From the NCBI GenBank assembly GCA_002412885.1, contig DHVX01000065.1, positions 1-19,264 of the forward strand: DNA of 19,264 nt, read 5' to 3'. Position numbers and translations under genes: made by a program. The stretch comes from Bacteroidales bacterium UBA5197 (GTDB taxonomy: Bacteria > Bacteroidota > Bacteroidia > Bacteroidales > Lentimicrobiaceae). Every line of letters begins with the position of its first letter. Position 1 is the first letter of the stretch. Below are positions 1 through 9,300 of the stretch, piece by piece. The notes under the pieces were generated by a model. It had not been told where the DNA came from. It made no database searches and was given only the letters and a program-made list of their open reading frames with translations.

Positions 1-311
1 GCCCTGAGTCTGTAGTTGGCTTCAATAACTCCGGCAAAAATCACTTCCCCCGATTCAGGCGCATATTGCTCATGATACAAAGCAGGGTTGTTTACTCCGG
101 TTAAGGTGAGAAGGGCGCCTTCGGGGCTTTCACCCGAACTGAGCGTTACCTGGCAGGTTACGGTTACGGAAAGTCTATCGGATGTTGGGCTACCTGCTTC
201 ATATTTTTTAAGATTCTGACCTGCATATATGACCATCGGAGTCAACATCAAAAACAGCGCAAATGCATTTTTTAAATTTGATTTTCTTAATAAAGAGAAG
301 AAATGAAACAT
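1..311 (-). CDS. N-terminal part of a fourth T9SS-cargo paralogue (cut by window edge)
   Basis: An open frame of 103 complete codons runs leftward from ATG at 309-311 to the window edge. It begins MFHFFSLLRKS, followed by a hydrophobic stretch (AFALFLMLTPMVIYA) typical of a Sec signal peptide with cleavage expected after the final A. The mature part (SVTVTCQVTLSSGESPEGA onward) is almost identical to residues 65-122 of the neighbouring protein at 515-3130, a carboxypeptidase-regulatory-like or CNA-B-like beta-sandwich. The signal peptide and first mature residues are different in the two proteins. The gene has its own upstream element at 359-388 and lies behind the terminator at 468-490, so it is probably transcribed separately. 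By analogy with its neighbours it should continue as a multi-domain secreted protein ending in a sorting tail, but that part lies outside the window. Confidence 0.85.
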   Translation of the reverse strand, partial: MFHFFSLLRKSNLKNAFALFLMLTPMVIYAGQNLKKYEAGSPTSDRLSVTVTCQVTLSSGESPEGALLTLTGVNNPALYHEQYAPESGEVIFAGVIEANYRLR

Positions 312-358
312 AGCTTATAACTTTTAGTGATTAACCGGTCAACAATATTTTATATTAA

Positions 359-388
359 GACAATCGATATTCATTTTACCCCTATCCG
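359..388 (-). promoter_or_regulatory. Shared upstream element, copy A (before the partial gene)
   Basis: On the minus strand CGGATAGGGGTAAAA (374-388) is followed after exactly 10 nt by TTGTC (359-363), 48 nt upstream of the ATG at 311. The same 15-mer with the same 10-nt spacing to TTGTC occurs at 6228-6257 and 14349-14378, upstream of two related genes. TTG could be the -33 box of a Bacteroidota promoter, which would put the start of transcription close to the start codon. I see no good TAnnTTTG box here. Reading it as an activator or alternative-sigma site is inference; the identity and spacing are seen directly. Confidence 0.6.
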
Positions 389-467
389 GATCATAAATAT
401 ATATTCCAAAGGGATAAGCATATATTGCGCCGGGTTTTAAGAAGTACATTGCTATGCCAAAACAAAC

Positions 468-490
468 AAAAAGAGCCCCTTGTGGAGCTC
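468..490 (-). terminator. Intrinsic terminator of the 515-3130 gene
   Basis: On the minus strand GAGCTCC (484-490), a four-base loop ACAA and GGGGCTC (473-479) form a 7-bp stem with one G-U pair, followed directly by TTTTT (468-472). It begins 25 nt after the stop codon at 515. Its shape and loop size match the terminator at 6318-6341. Confidence 0.85.
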
Positions 491-514
491 CTTTCAACTA
501 TAACGAATGAACGA

Positions 515-3130
515 TTATCTGGTAACAATTACCTTCCCGGTAAAAGTTTCGCCTGAATCTGCCACAAATTTTACCAGATAGGCGCCCGGAGGATAATTTC
601 TCAATGAAATTGTCTGGGTTTCGCTTCTGTTCAGACCATTCTCAATCAGCAGCTTACCGGTAAAACTGTAAACCGATAACATTCCGGCAAGCCCTTCGGT
701 ATCAATATAGAACAGGCCGGTGGAGGGATTGGGGTAGATTTTAAGATCATTTGTTTTCTCATATGAAACTCCGACTCCAGGGCAATAATTTCTACACCAT
801 GAATAAACAGGAACTGACTCGCAATCCTCATAGATTGCCTTTACTCCATAAGACAACGAAAGGTGTATCCCCATTTCTGAACATGGATCAAAATAACTCA
901 ACTCCTGTGTAGTCGCAACATATACTTCATCTCTATATATTTCATAGCCAAGTAATTCTCTTTTCGAGAGGTTTCCGGAATTTCGATAACCAGGTATTGA
1001 ATCGCCTGCTTCATTGGTTGCACCAATATAAGCAGCTGCGCTGCCAAACGACTCAATAAAACCCTGTAGATTCCAGTTGTAATTTAATCCATAGGCAGTT
1101 GACATTGATTCCCAGACTATTCCATCGAGTGAAATCATATCGCCATATCCGGCAATGGCCGGACCATTGTCACAACCGGCTACATAGTCGGTTTCAGTGT
1201 GCGTGACTTCATACCCAATCCACAGTTCATAATTTCCGGTAATAAAAATAGGAGTAGTGAGCGTAAATTCGTTCCATTGACCAGAAACATAAGAGGACAC
1301 AGCTTGTGTATGTAGAAGTGCAAGTGAGTTTGCATTATGCCCGGCCCATACTTTAATCGTAAGCGTTCCGTTAGGACCGTAAGGAAACATACGGATTCTG
1401 GTAAGGCTGGCACCTGTATATTGCCAGAGCTGACCAGGGGTAAATCGTGTTGCAACCAAAAAAGTGCCACCACCTTGCATACCAACAGCATCATGGTTTG
1501 TGCCATCGTCCCAATAAATCCAGGATGTTGTACCAGAATTACCCGAGGGTTTTTCCCAGCTAAGGTGGACTCCTTGAAAAAATTCTGGAGAAGCTTTAAA
1601 ATCTATTGGAGGCAAACATTCTATGTAAACCCTTATGTTATCAATCAGCCAGTTAAATATATCAGTGGTCAATTCTCCATAGGCCCTGAAGCGTATTCTG
1701 AAAATCTTTCCCTTTGCAAAATAGGAAATATCGCTCGTTTGATCATACCAATTCATGTCGCCTATATTGGAAAAAGTATTAATCAGATTCCATGTTTCTC
1801 CATCAAAAACCTCAATAGCCAGTTTTTCTTTACCGGTTGGAACAACTGTGGTATGCCGCAAACTGCATGACAGATAAATCCTGCCATCAATAAAGCCGGT
1901 TCCAATAAGATAATCACTGGTAAGTGACAATGAATAATTTTCATTCACCGGGTTGAAATAAAACTCAGCCGAAGGCGCAGGGTTCCCTGCCTGACCGGCA
2001 ATACGCCAGTTATTATTCCCTTCAACAGTCCAGTTGTTGGTTTCAAATAAACCAGAGTCAAAATCCTCAAAAAAGGGAAGTTCTTTACAGCAAATAAATG
2101 AAATATCGACCGACTCACCTGGCATTGACTCCTGAAACTCACCCGGGAAACCATAATTATCCAAATCGTAAACCGCAGCGATTGTGTAGTTATAAATCCC
2201 GGGATCGATTCCTGAATCGACATAACTGCTGTCTTCGGCACCAAGACTGGCAATAAGTACATTGTTGCGGTATATTGAAAAACCATAAAGTCCCGCTGCG
2301 GGCAAGCCCGGCGTAAACGGATCTTCAGGAGCATCCCACCAAAGGTTTATTATATTGGTTGATGGATTGATTTCTCCGCCAGTGTTTGCCGGCGGAGGAA
2401 GATAACGACTTATGAAACTTACTGTATCCTGCTCAGAATATCCTGAGGAATACAGCGCCGCCACTCCTGCCAGATAGTTTTGGCCAAATATCAGTGGAGC
2501 ATATGTAAAGGAGGTTTCGGGAGTATTGCCCACCAGTTCGCCATCGAGAAAAACACCATATCCTGAAAGAGAAAGCAAGGAGACATTCTTGATTCTTTTT
2601 GTTGTCCGAAGTGCCGGCTTACCGGTATTGCTGCCCTCCGACTTATAAGATGGGCTGACAGACTGCGTGGTTTCCGGAAGTGGCTCCTGCCATGTTGCGT
2701 GTAAGGTTATGGAATCTACACTCAGGTTTCGTGGCACGAATTGTAGTTCCTGCATAAGTACCGGAATCTGTTGGTTAGCCAGAATGGTGATAAGCATTTC
2801 AACATCATAATAACCCTGCAAAACTGCCCTGAGTCTGTAGTTGGCTTCAATAACTCCGGCAAAAATCACTACTCCCGATTCAGGCGCATATTGTTCATGA
2901 TACAAAGCTGGGTTGTTTACTCCGGTTAAGGTGAGAAGGGCGCCTTCGGGGCTTTCACCCGAACTGAGCGTTACCTGGCAGGTTACGGTTACGGAGATTG
3001 CATCAGGCGATGTGAATCCACTTCTCAAAATCAGTCTGGAATCAGATCCGGCGGCTGTGATGGTAAATGATATCAGCATCAGAAAAACTCCTGATTGAAG
3101 CGATAGATATTTTTTCGTAAGTTTAGTCAT
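515..3130 (-). CDS. Modular secreted T9SS cargo protein with FN3 and anchor-J domains
   Basis: An extracellular, probably adhesive or scaffolding protein with no visible catalytic motif. The open frame extends to an ATG at 3190 (891 residues), but I prefer ATG at 3130: MTKLTKKYLS followed by a hydrophobic core and ITAAG makes a proper signal peptide, while the first 20 codons do not. Numbering from 3190: carboxypeptidase-regulatory-like domain about 65-150; FN3-type segments about 155-265 and 270-365; choice-of-anchor-J/cleaved-adhesin-like module about 370-525 (EDFDSG to NWLIDNIRVY); a second sandwich module (WIYWDDG to YNWNLQGFIE) about 557-712 between two halves of an FN3 domain; sorting domain 816-891 (LKIYPNPS to KVIVTR). 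It is colinear with residues 1310-2487 of the protein at 6363-13826, but the first anchor-J module found there is replaced by a basic, serine-rich linker of about 40 residues (170-210). It starts 83 bp after the stop of the gene at 3214-6192 with no terminator between, so the two are probably co-transcribed. Confidence 0.9.
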   Translation of the reverse strand: MTKLTKKYLSLQSGVFLMLISFTITAAGSDSRLILRSGFTSPDAISVTVTCQVTLSSGESPEGALLTLTGVNNPALYHEQYAPESGVVIFAGVIEANYRLRAVLQGYYDVEMLITILANQQIPVLMQELQFVPRNLSVDSITLHATWQEPLPETTQSVSPSYKSEGSNTGKPALRTTKRIKNVSLLSLSGYGVFLDGELVGNTPETSFTYAPLIFGQNYLAGVAALYSSGYSEQDTVSFISRYLPPPANTGGEINPSTNIINLWWDAPEDPFTPGLPAAGLYGFSIYRNNVLIASLGAEDSSYVDSGIDPGIYNYTIAAVYDLDNYGFPGEFQESMPGESVDISFICCKELPFFEDFDSGLFETNNWTVEGNNNWRIAGQAGNPAPSAEFYFNPVNENYSLSLTSDYLIGTGFIDGRIYLSCSLRHTTVVPTGKEKLAIEVFDGETWNLINTFSNIGDMNWYDQTSDISYFAKGKIFRIRFRAYGELTTDIFNWLIDNIRVYIECLPPIDFKASPEFFQGVHLSWEKPSGNSGTTSWIYWDDGTNHDAVGMQGGGTFLVATRFTPGQLWQYTGASLTRIRMFPYGPNGTLTIKVWAGHNANSLALLHTQAVSSYVSGQWNEFTLTTPIFITGNYELWIGYEVTHTETDYVAGCDNGPAIAGYGDMISLDGIVWESMSTAYGLNYNWNLQGFIESFGSAAAYIGATNEAGDSIPGYRNSGNLSKRELLGYEIYRDEVYVATTQELSYFDPCSEMGIHLSLSYGVKAIYEDCESVPVYSWCRNYCPGVGVSYEKTNDLKIYPNPSTGLFYIDTEGLAGMLSVYSFTGKLLIENGLNRSETQTISLRNYPPGAYLVKFVADSGETFTGKVIVTR

Positions 3131-3213
3131 AGCATTACTCCATTTAACGTTTATAATTTTACATCCTGCAATAAATACAATCCGGAACATCCTGTAGATA
3201 AGAACCGCGGATT

Positions 3214-6192
3214 TTACTTTGCAACCACCATTTTTCGGGTGATTGTCTTTCCTTCTCTGGTTTGAAGTTTTACAAGATAAACTCCTGCATCGAAATTACT
3301 GGTATCAATAAATACCTTTTTATCGCCATTTAAAAACTGTTTAAATACTGATTTCCCGAGGTAGTTGATCACAGATATTTTTACCACATCCACCGAAAAC
3401 TCAACAACAAACATATCGTTTGCTGGATTTGGGTAAATGTTAACTAAACCTGTCCCGATTTCATCTATACCGATAGTTCCGTACTGAACCACCACTTCGT
3501 TTGAGAATGGGGATGTACAACCGGGCACAGCTGCATTAATTTTATAATTGTAGTTATTCCCTGGAACTAAATTTATATCATCATCCAGATAATGGGCATC
3601 TGTGGCAGAAGCAAGAAATTCATGATCCCGATATATGTGGTAAGTGATAAAACCTTTATCGGAAAGTTCATCTTCGGGAAACTGTTTGCCGGGGCTGTTA
3701 TCAGAGCCATTTATTTCAAGCTGAATGCGGATATTCCAGTTATTATCATTGCCAATGAATGTTTCCATTGACATCCAATTGACTCCATCAAGAGAAAAAA
3801 GATCTCCAAACCCAACTTCGGCAGGGCCTGCATCAATACCAGCAGGGTTTACCGAAGGAGGTTGAATAATCCTATACCCAAAGATATAGTCAGTTTCGGG
3901 CTGAATTCTAACTTCATCGTTTACAGTCAATTCATTCCAGATACCACTCTCATAACTCTCTACTTGCTGTTCATATATTAATTGAGTTAAATCTCCTATG
4001 GCTTCGAGTACTATAAATGTATATTGACAACCAGGCGCTGCAGGAAAAAAGTTTGATTTGCTGATGATGCTGCCAATAAAATTCTCAAAATGAAATGAAT
4101 TAAAACGTATTCCTATATATAATGTGCCGCCTTCTGACAAGCCTGTAACTCCGCTGTTAAAACCACTATCTCTGGAAAACCAATATTGGTTGCTTCCCTG
4201 GGGAGCCTCCCATGTCAGTTCAATAGCAGCTTGATCGGGGAGAAGATTTTTACCTTCAAGTCTAATAGGCTCATTACAGACTGTATAAATGTGCACATTA
4301 TCTATTTTCCAATGTGAAATATTGTTTAAATTGAATCCAAAGGCAAAGAATATAACCTTAAAATCTTTATTTTCAGCAATTGAGGTAATGTCAAAAATTT
4401 GTCTTTCCCAATTGATGGAGCTTAAATTGCTATATAATGCAAGTCTGGTATTTGATGATCCATTAAAAAGGAGCACTTCTAATTTTTCAAAACCAGAATT
4501 GTGAACTAATTCATGGTCTATATCAAACTCAAGAAATATTTTCTGATCAGTACTAATGGTGCCTCGAATAACGGTTGTTCTTAAGGCTTCAGCGTAAGAT
4601 GGTAAATTATAATCACTAGATGAAAACTTAGCGCATGGCGAGCTACTTCCCGAAAGTGTATCAACTTTCCAATAAAAGTTGTTGGTTGACCAACGATCGC
4701 TATCAAAAGATCCCCAACTAAAATCATCATAAAAAGGGAGAGATAGGTATAATCCATAGGTTATTTCAACAACATTGCTTTCCATGGATTCCTGCTGCTC
4801 ACCGGGGTAACCGTAAGTAGTGAGGTCATAAAGGGCTTTGACAAAATAGGTTTGGATTCCATAAGCAGAACCTGAATCAGAATAATTGTTACAAGTAGCC
4901 GGCAGGGTTGCAATCAGGCTATCGTTCCTGTATATATTAAAAGCCTTCAATCCCGGAACAAGCTGTGCGCGATTCTGTGGATTTTCAGGATCATTCCACG
5001 AAAGATCTATCTGATTTCCTGCAGCAGCTACTTCGCCAATGAGGTAACGAGCTGGTTCCAGATAGCGGGAGGTAATTCTTTTTGATACTATATGTGAATA
5101 TCCTGATGAATATAAGGCAGAAACTCCGATCTGATATTCCTGGCCAAACTCAAGATCCCGGCAATTGTAACTGGTAATTGGATCGACCATAACGTCAACC
5201 AACAATCCATCAATAAAAATTCCATGACCAACAACTTCAATCTCGCTGTTTATTACCTTAACATCATCAATTGCCCATCCTGAACCATGTCCTCCCGCAT
5301 CATCAGAGTGAAATGCAAACCGGATGGAATCGAAATCGTTAAAGCCTGAAAAATCGGTCAGGTCAATACTGATTTCCATCCAGTCGTTGTATGGATAAGG
5401 ATAGGGTACTCCCAGATCGTTCCAGTTAATGCCATTATCAGTTGAATAAAGTACAAAGGCTTTATGGTCGTTTGCTCCGGTGTAAAACGACGAAAACTGT
5501 AATGTAAAACTTTCCTGTTCTGTAAGATCCAACAATGGAGTAATTAAGAGCTCACAGCATCCGTTTCCATTGGCAGCATCATCGTTTGAAACCGCATACG
5601 TGGAATGGGGAGGAATATTAAAATGTGTACTGCTGCCATTTTCAGTTACATGCCATCCTTCCTGCCCTGAAGTCATGATTTGCCATCCTTCAGGCGGAAA
5701 CAGCTCCCCTTCAAAATCTTCATCAAGTAATATTGCAGTTGGCTTATCCCAGGTTATTAATAAACTTACCGAATCTATTTCAATATTTTGAGGACTATAG
5801 TGAATATCCGTCAACATCGCATGGACATGTTGATTAAAAGATAAATCGCAGACCTTTTCCCAGCGCGGGTGACCAGGTTTTGCTATACTTACCAGATATT
5901 CTCCCGGAATTATCTCCAATTGCAACACAGCAGTTGGATTATCGTAAGTGGTCTGATAATAATTGGAGTTGTTTATCCCGGATATAATCAGCCTTGCACC
6001 ATGAACAGATGCACCGCTGGTAGCATTTATGGTAAAACTAATGGTAACAAGTCCATTTGTTCTTCCTCTGATTTCATCTCCTGTCCGATTTTTACTTTTA
6101 TTGCCAAAGCCATGAAAATGTATAGCTGAGAAGAATATTACAAAGAACAGAATTGCTGTTTTTGCCAAAATGGGATTGAAGACCTTATTCAT
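3214..6192 (-). CDS. Modular secreted T9SS cargo protein, 992 residues, two anchor-J modules
   Basis: A secreted surface protein with an N-terminal hydrophobic signal (KTAILFFVIFFSAIHF, residues 11-26) and a 76-residue T9SS sorting domain at 917-992 (VNIYPNP to RKMVVAK). In between I read a carboxypeptidase-regulatory-like sandwich (48-130); an FN3 domain whose first half ends at ITWDKP (146-151) and resumes at GHGIFIDG (322), with a choice-of-anchor-J/cleaved-adhesin module inserted (155-313, DEDFEGELFPPEGW to GWAIDDVKV); a second FN3 (385-480); a second anchor-J-like module (485-637, FYDDFSWGSF to HWKIDNVHIY); an FN3 starting at 645 and split by another sandwich (670-828); its return segment (847-905, YHIYRD); then the tail. 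The family resembles adhesin domains found in gingipain/haemagglutinin proteins, but no protease domain is present. It shares the upstream element at 6228-6257 with two paralogues and is probably the first gene of a two-gene transcript with 515-3130. Its sequence has diverged more from the large protein than that of its downstream neighbour. Confidence 0.9.
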   Translation of the reverse strand: MNKVFNPILAKTAILFFVIFFSAIHFHGFGNKSKNRTGDEIRGRTNGLVTISFTINATSGASVHGARLIISGINNSNYYQTTYDNPTAVLQLEIIPGEYLVSIAKPGHPRWEKVCDLSFNQHVHAMLTDIHYSPQNIEIDSVSLLITWDKPTAILLDEDFEGELFPPEGWQIMTSGQEGWHVTENGSSTHFNIPPHSTYAVSNDDAANGNGCCELLITPLLDLTEQESFTLQFSSFYTGANDHKAFVLYSTDNGINWNDLGVPYPYPYNDWMEISIDLTDFSGFNDFDSIRFAFHSDDAGGHGSGWAIDDVKVINSEIEVVGHGIFIDGLLVDVMVDPITSYNCRDLEFGQEYQIGVSALYSSGYSHIVSKRITSRYLEPARYLIGEVAAAGNQIDLSWNDPENPQNRAQLVPGLKAFNIYRNDSLIATLPATCNNYSDSGSAYGIQTYFVKALYDLTTYGYPGEQQESMESNVVEITYGLYLSLPFYDDFSWGSFDSDRWSTNNFYWKVDTLSGSSSPCAKFSSSDYNLPSYAEALRTTVIRGTISTDQKIFLEFDIDHELVHNSGFEKLEVLLFNGSSNTRLALYSNLSSINWERQIFDITSIAENKDFKVIFFAFGFNLNNISHWKIDNVHIYTVCNEPIRLEGKNLLPDQAAIELTWEAPQGSNQYWFSRDSGFNSGVTGLSEGGTLYIGIRFNSFHFENFIGSIISKSNFFPAAPGCQYTFIVLEAIGDLTQLIYEQQVESYESGIWNELTVNDEVRIQPETDYIFGYRIIQPPSVNPAGIDAGPAEVGFGDLFSLDGVNWMSMETFIGNDNNWNIRIQLEINGSDNSPGKQFPEDELSDKGFITYHIYRDHEFLASATDAHYLDDDINLVPGNNYNYKINAAVPGCTSPFSNEVVVQYGTIGIDEIGTGLVNIYPNPANDMFVVEFSVDVVKISVINYLGKSVFKQFLNGDKKVFIDTSNFDAGVYLVKLQTREGKTITRKMVVAK

Positions 6193-6202
6193 AATATTGC
6201 AT

Positions 6203-6257
6203 GAAAGTATATGATTTACTGATATATGACAATTGGAAAGCGTTTTACCCCTATCCG
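6203..6257 (-). promoter_or_regulatory. Shared upstream element, copy B, with candidate promoter
   Basis: On the minus strand CGGATAGGGGTAAAA (6243-6257) is followed after 10 nt by TTGTC (6228-6232). Eighteen nt after TTG comes TATACTTTC (6203-6211), a fair match to the Bacteroidota -7 box. Start ATG is at 6192, so the untranslated leader would be very short if this assignment is right. This is the best of the three copies for reading the TTG as a -33 element. Confidence 0.6.
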
Positions 6258-6317
6258 TTTAACAACTTTTTTTCATAATAATTTAATCAGAATTAATTTG
6301 CTAAGTCTATAAACCAA

Positions 6318-6341
6318 AAAGGGCCCCTTTCGGAGCCCTTT
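6318..6341 (-). terminator. Intrinsic terminator of the 2487-residue gene
   Basis: On the minus strand AAAGGGCTCC (6332-6341), loop GAAA and GGGGCCCTTT (6318-6327) form a 10-bp stem containing one G-T pair, with a continuing T run. It starts about 21 nt beyond the stop codon at 6363. Confidence 0.9.
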
Positions 6342-6362
6342 TCAATTATATCGAATTAACGA

Positions 6363-9300
6363 TTACTTAGTAACAACAACCTTTTTGGTGAAGGTTTCGC
6401 CTGCTTTGGTTACAAATTTAACCAGGTAAGCGCCAGCTTCGTAGTTGCGTACATTAACCTGAAGAGTTTCAGCTCCGGTAACATTGCGTTCAATCACAAC
6501 CTGACCTAAGTAGTTGTAAACAACAACCTGGCTGATATTGCTTGTAACTTCGATGTTAACCACGCTGTTCGACGGGTTAGGATAGATGCTTACTTCTTTG
6601 TTGTCAACAACAGGAACGCTGGTGAGCAATACACAAGCTTCTTCTGTCATTTCGCTTTCGCAATCGTCGTAAACAGCAACAACTGTGTAACAGTATGTGT
6701 TGTAAAGAGCAAGAACTTCGTCAGCATCAATGTAAGTAGTTTCGGTGGTTGAACCGATCATTTCACCATCGCGGTAGATATTGTATCCAACGAGGGCACG
6801 GCTACTGATAACTTCGGTTGACAATACAGCACCCGGAAGTGATGTATAATTGCCACGCTCAATTGAAGATGAAGTTCCGTAAACGGTTTCATCAACAACA
6901 GGCTGAAGAACAGAAGTAACGCCATCAATAGTTTCAACATAACCATTCAGGTTCCAGTTGTAGTTCAGACCATAGGCAGTTGCCATTGATTCCCAAACTG
7001 AACCGTCGAGTGAGAGCATATCGCCAAATCCGGCAACGGCAGGACCACCATCGCAACCAGCAACATAATCAGCACCATGAGTTACGGCATAACCAAACCA
7101 AAGTTCAGTTGCTCCGGTAACCATGATTGGAGTATTGAGGGTAAACTCATTCCACTCACCGGCTGTGTAAGAAGCGATTGGCTGAGTAAGTACCAAAGTA
7201 CTTGCATTAGATCCTGTCCAAACTTTCAGTGAGATGCTTCCACCTGGACTGTAAGGGAACATACGGATTTTGGTAAGACTTGTACCAGCGTACTGTGCAA
7301 GCTGAGCAGGGGTAAACCTTACAGCAACATTGAAAGTACCACCACCTTGCAGACCAATAGCATCTTCATTCACGCCATTGTCCCATCCAAGCCATGCAGA
7401 AACACCAGGACCTGTACCACCAGTTGGTGATTCCCAGTTAAGAAGTACCTGCTCAACAAACGGCAGATTTACAACTGCAGTAAGTTCGGTTGCAGGAGCA
7501 CAAACACGGTAGATGTTAACATTGTCAACAAGCCAGTTGAAGATATCGGTGGTAACAGCACCTGAAGCGGTGAAGCGAACACGGAATACTTTTCCTTTTG
7601 CAGGAGCAGTAATGTCAATTGACTTGGTTTCCCAGTTAATGTTGGCTGTGTTTTTATATTCAGCAACTTTAACCCATGCACTTCCGTTGAATACTTCAAC
7701 AGCAAGGAATTCAGCTTCGGTTGCATTAACAAGGGTATGTTTCAGATCGAAATCAAGCATGATCTTACCATCAACAATACCGGTACCAATCATAAAGTAA
7801 CTGGTAATTGACTGGCTGTAGTTATTGGTTACAGGGCTGAAATAGAATTCTGCTGAAGGTGCATCATTTCCAACCTGTCCTGCAATTCTCCAGTTTCCAC
7901 CATTAACAGTCCATTGGTTAGTTTCGAACAAACCAGTGTTGAAGTTTTCGGTGAAAGGAAGTTCGTAACCGTAAGAAACAGTAACATCAATCGGTCCTTC
8001 GATCATTGATTCACCTGTCTGGCCTGCAAATCCGTAAGGAGTGAGGTCATAAACAGCAGTTACATGATAAGTGTATGTATCTGGCATCAGGTTCAGGTCG
8101 TAGTACTCGGTTGTTGGATGCTGTACATAAGCAGCAAGTGCATTGTCGCGATAGAGGTTGTAACCAATCAGACCCATTACAGCGCGGTTTGAACGAACGG
8201 CACTGTTTGAAACGCGGTTGGTGTTGCCATCACGTGCAATCTGATCGTTTCCGCCACGATTGCTGCTGTTGCTGATTTTTGTTAGAGAAGCTGCAGGGAA
8301 CATAACGATTTCATCGGTATTGCCAACAGAAATGTTGTCGATAAACCAGATGTACCACAAGCCTTGATTATCGCCATCAACTGCATTGAATGCAATTTTT
8401 ACACTCTGGCCTGCAAAAGCAGTAAGATCAATTGAGTAGGCGTAATCGTAGTAATTCCAACCACCACCGGTAAGAGCTGAAGCATCCCAAACGATTGTCC
8501 ATGTTGAACCACCATCGGTAGAAACTTTTACATAGTAATGATCTGCATTTGTCGATCCTTCAAAAACTGCGCTTTCGAAAGTCAATGTGGTACCAGCTCC
8601 GATGTTAACTTCAGGAGTGATAAGCCATTCGTCCTGATGACCGTAATCCCACCACAAACCAGCATGATAAGTACCGAATGGAGAGAAGTCAGCAGATACA
8701 TAGTCATTAACAGTCCAGAAAGAAGGAGTAGGACCGTTGTTAGAAACGTTATTGGTCTGGATAATTTCCCAGCCTGCAGAAAGAACGCCGGCTTCGAAAT
8801 CCTCAACCAATGAACCACCAACACCACCACCGGCGGCAGGTTCTTCCCACCACAAATGAGCGTAGTCAGTCTGTGCAGGGCTTATGCCTTCAAGATTCTG
8901 AGGAGGTGAAAGGAAACGTGACCTGAATTTATAAGTATCAAGTTCTGAGTATCCTGAGCTGAAAAGAGCAGCAACACCTGCAAGGTATTCCTGGCCGTAA
9001 TTCAGGTTTGTATAGAGGAAAGTAGTTTCAGGAGTATTGTCAACTAGAGTTCCATCAAGGAAAACGCCGTATCCCTGGTGAGGAACACCGCCTGATGCAA
9101 TCTGTACATCATCAACAGCCCAACCTGAACCCCATTCACCATTGTCATCAGCGTGGAAAGCAAGCATAACTTCGCTTAAACCGGTTGCACCAGAGAACTG
9201 AGCAAGGTCAATTTCGAGATTCTGCCATGCACCCGGAGCTGCAGCCATTGTGTGAATAACGGTGAAAGTAGCACCACCATCGGTACTGATTTCAATGTAT

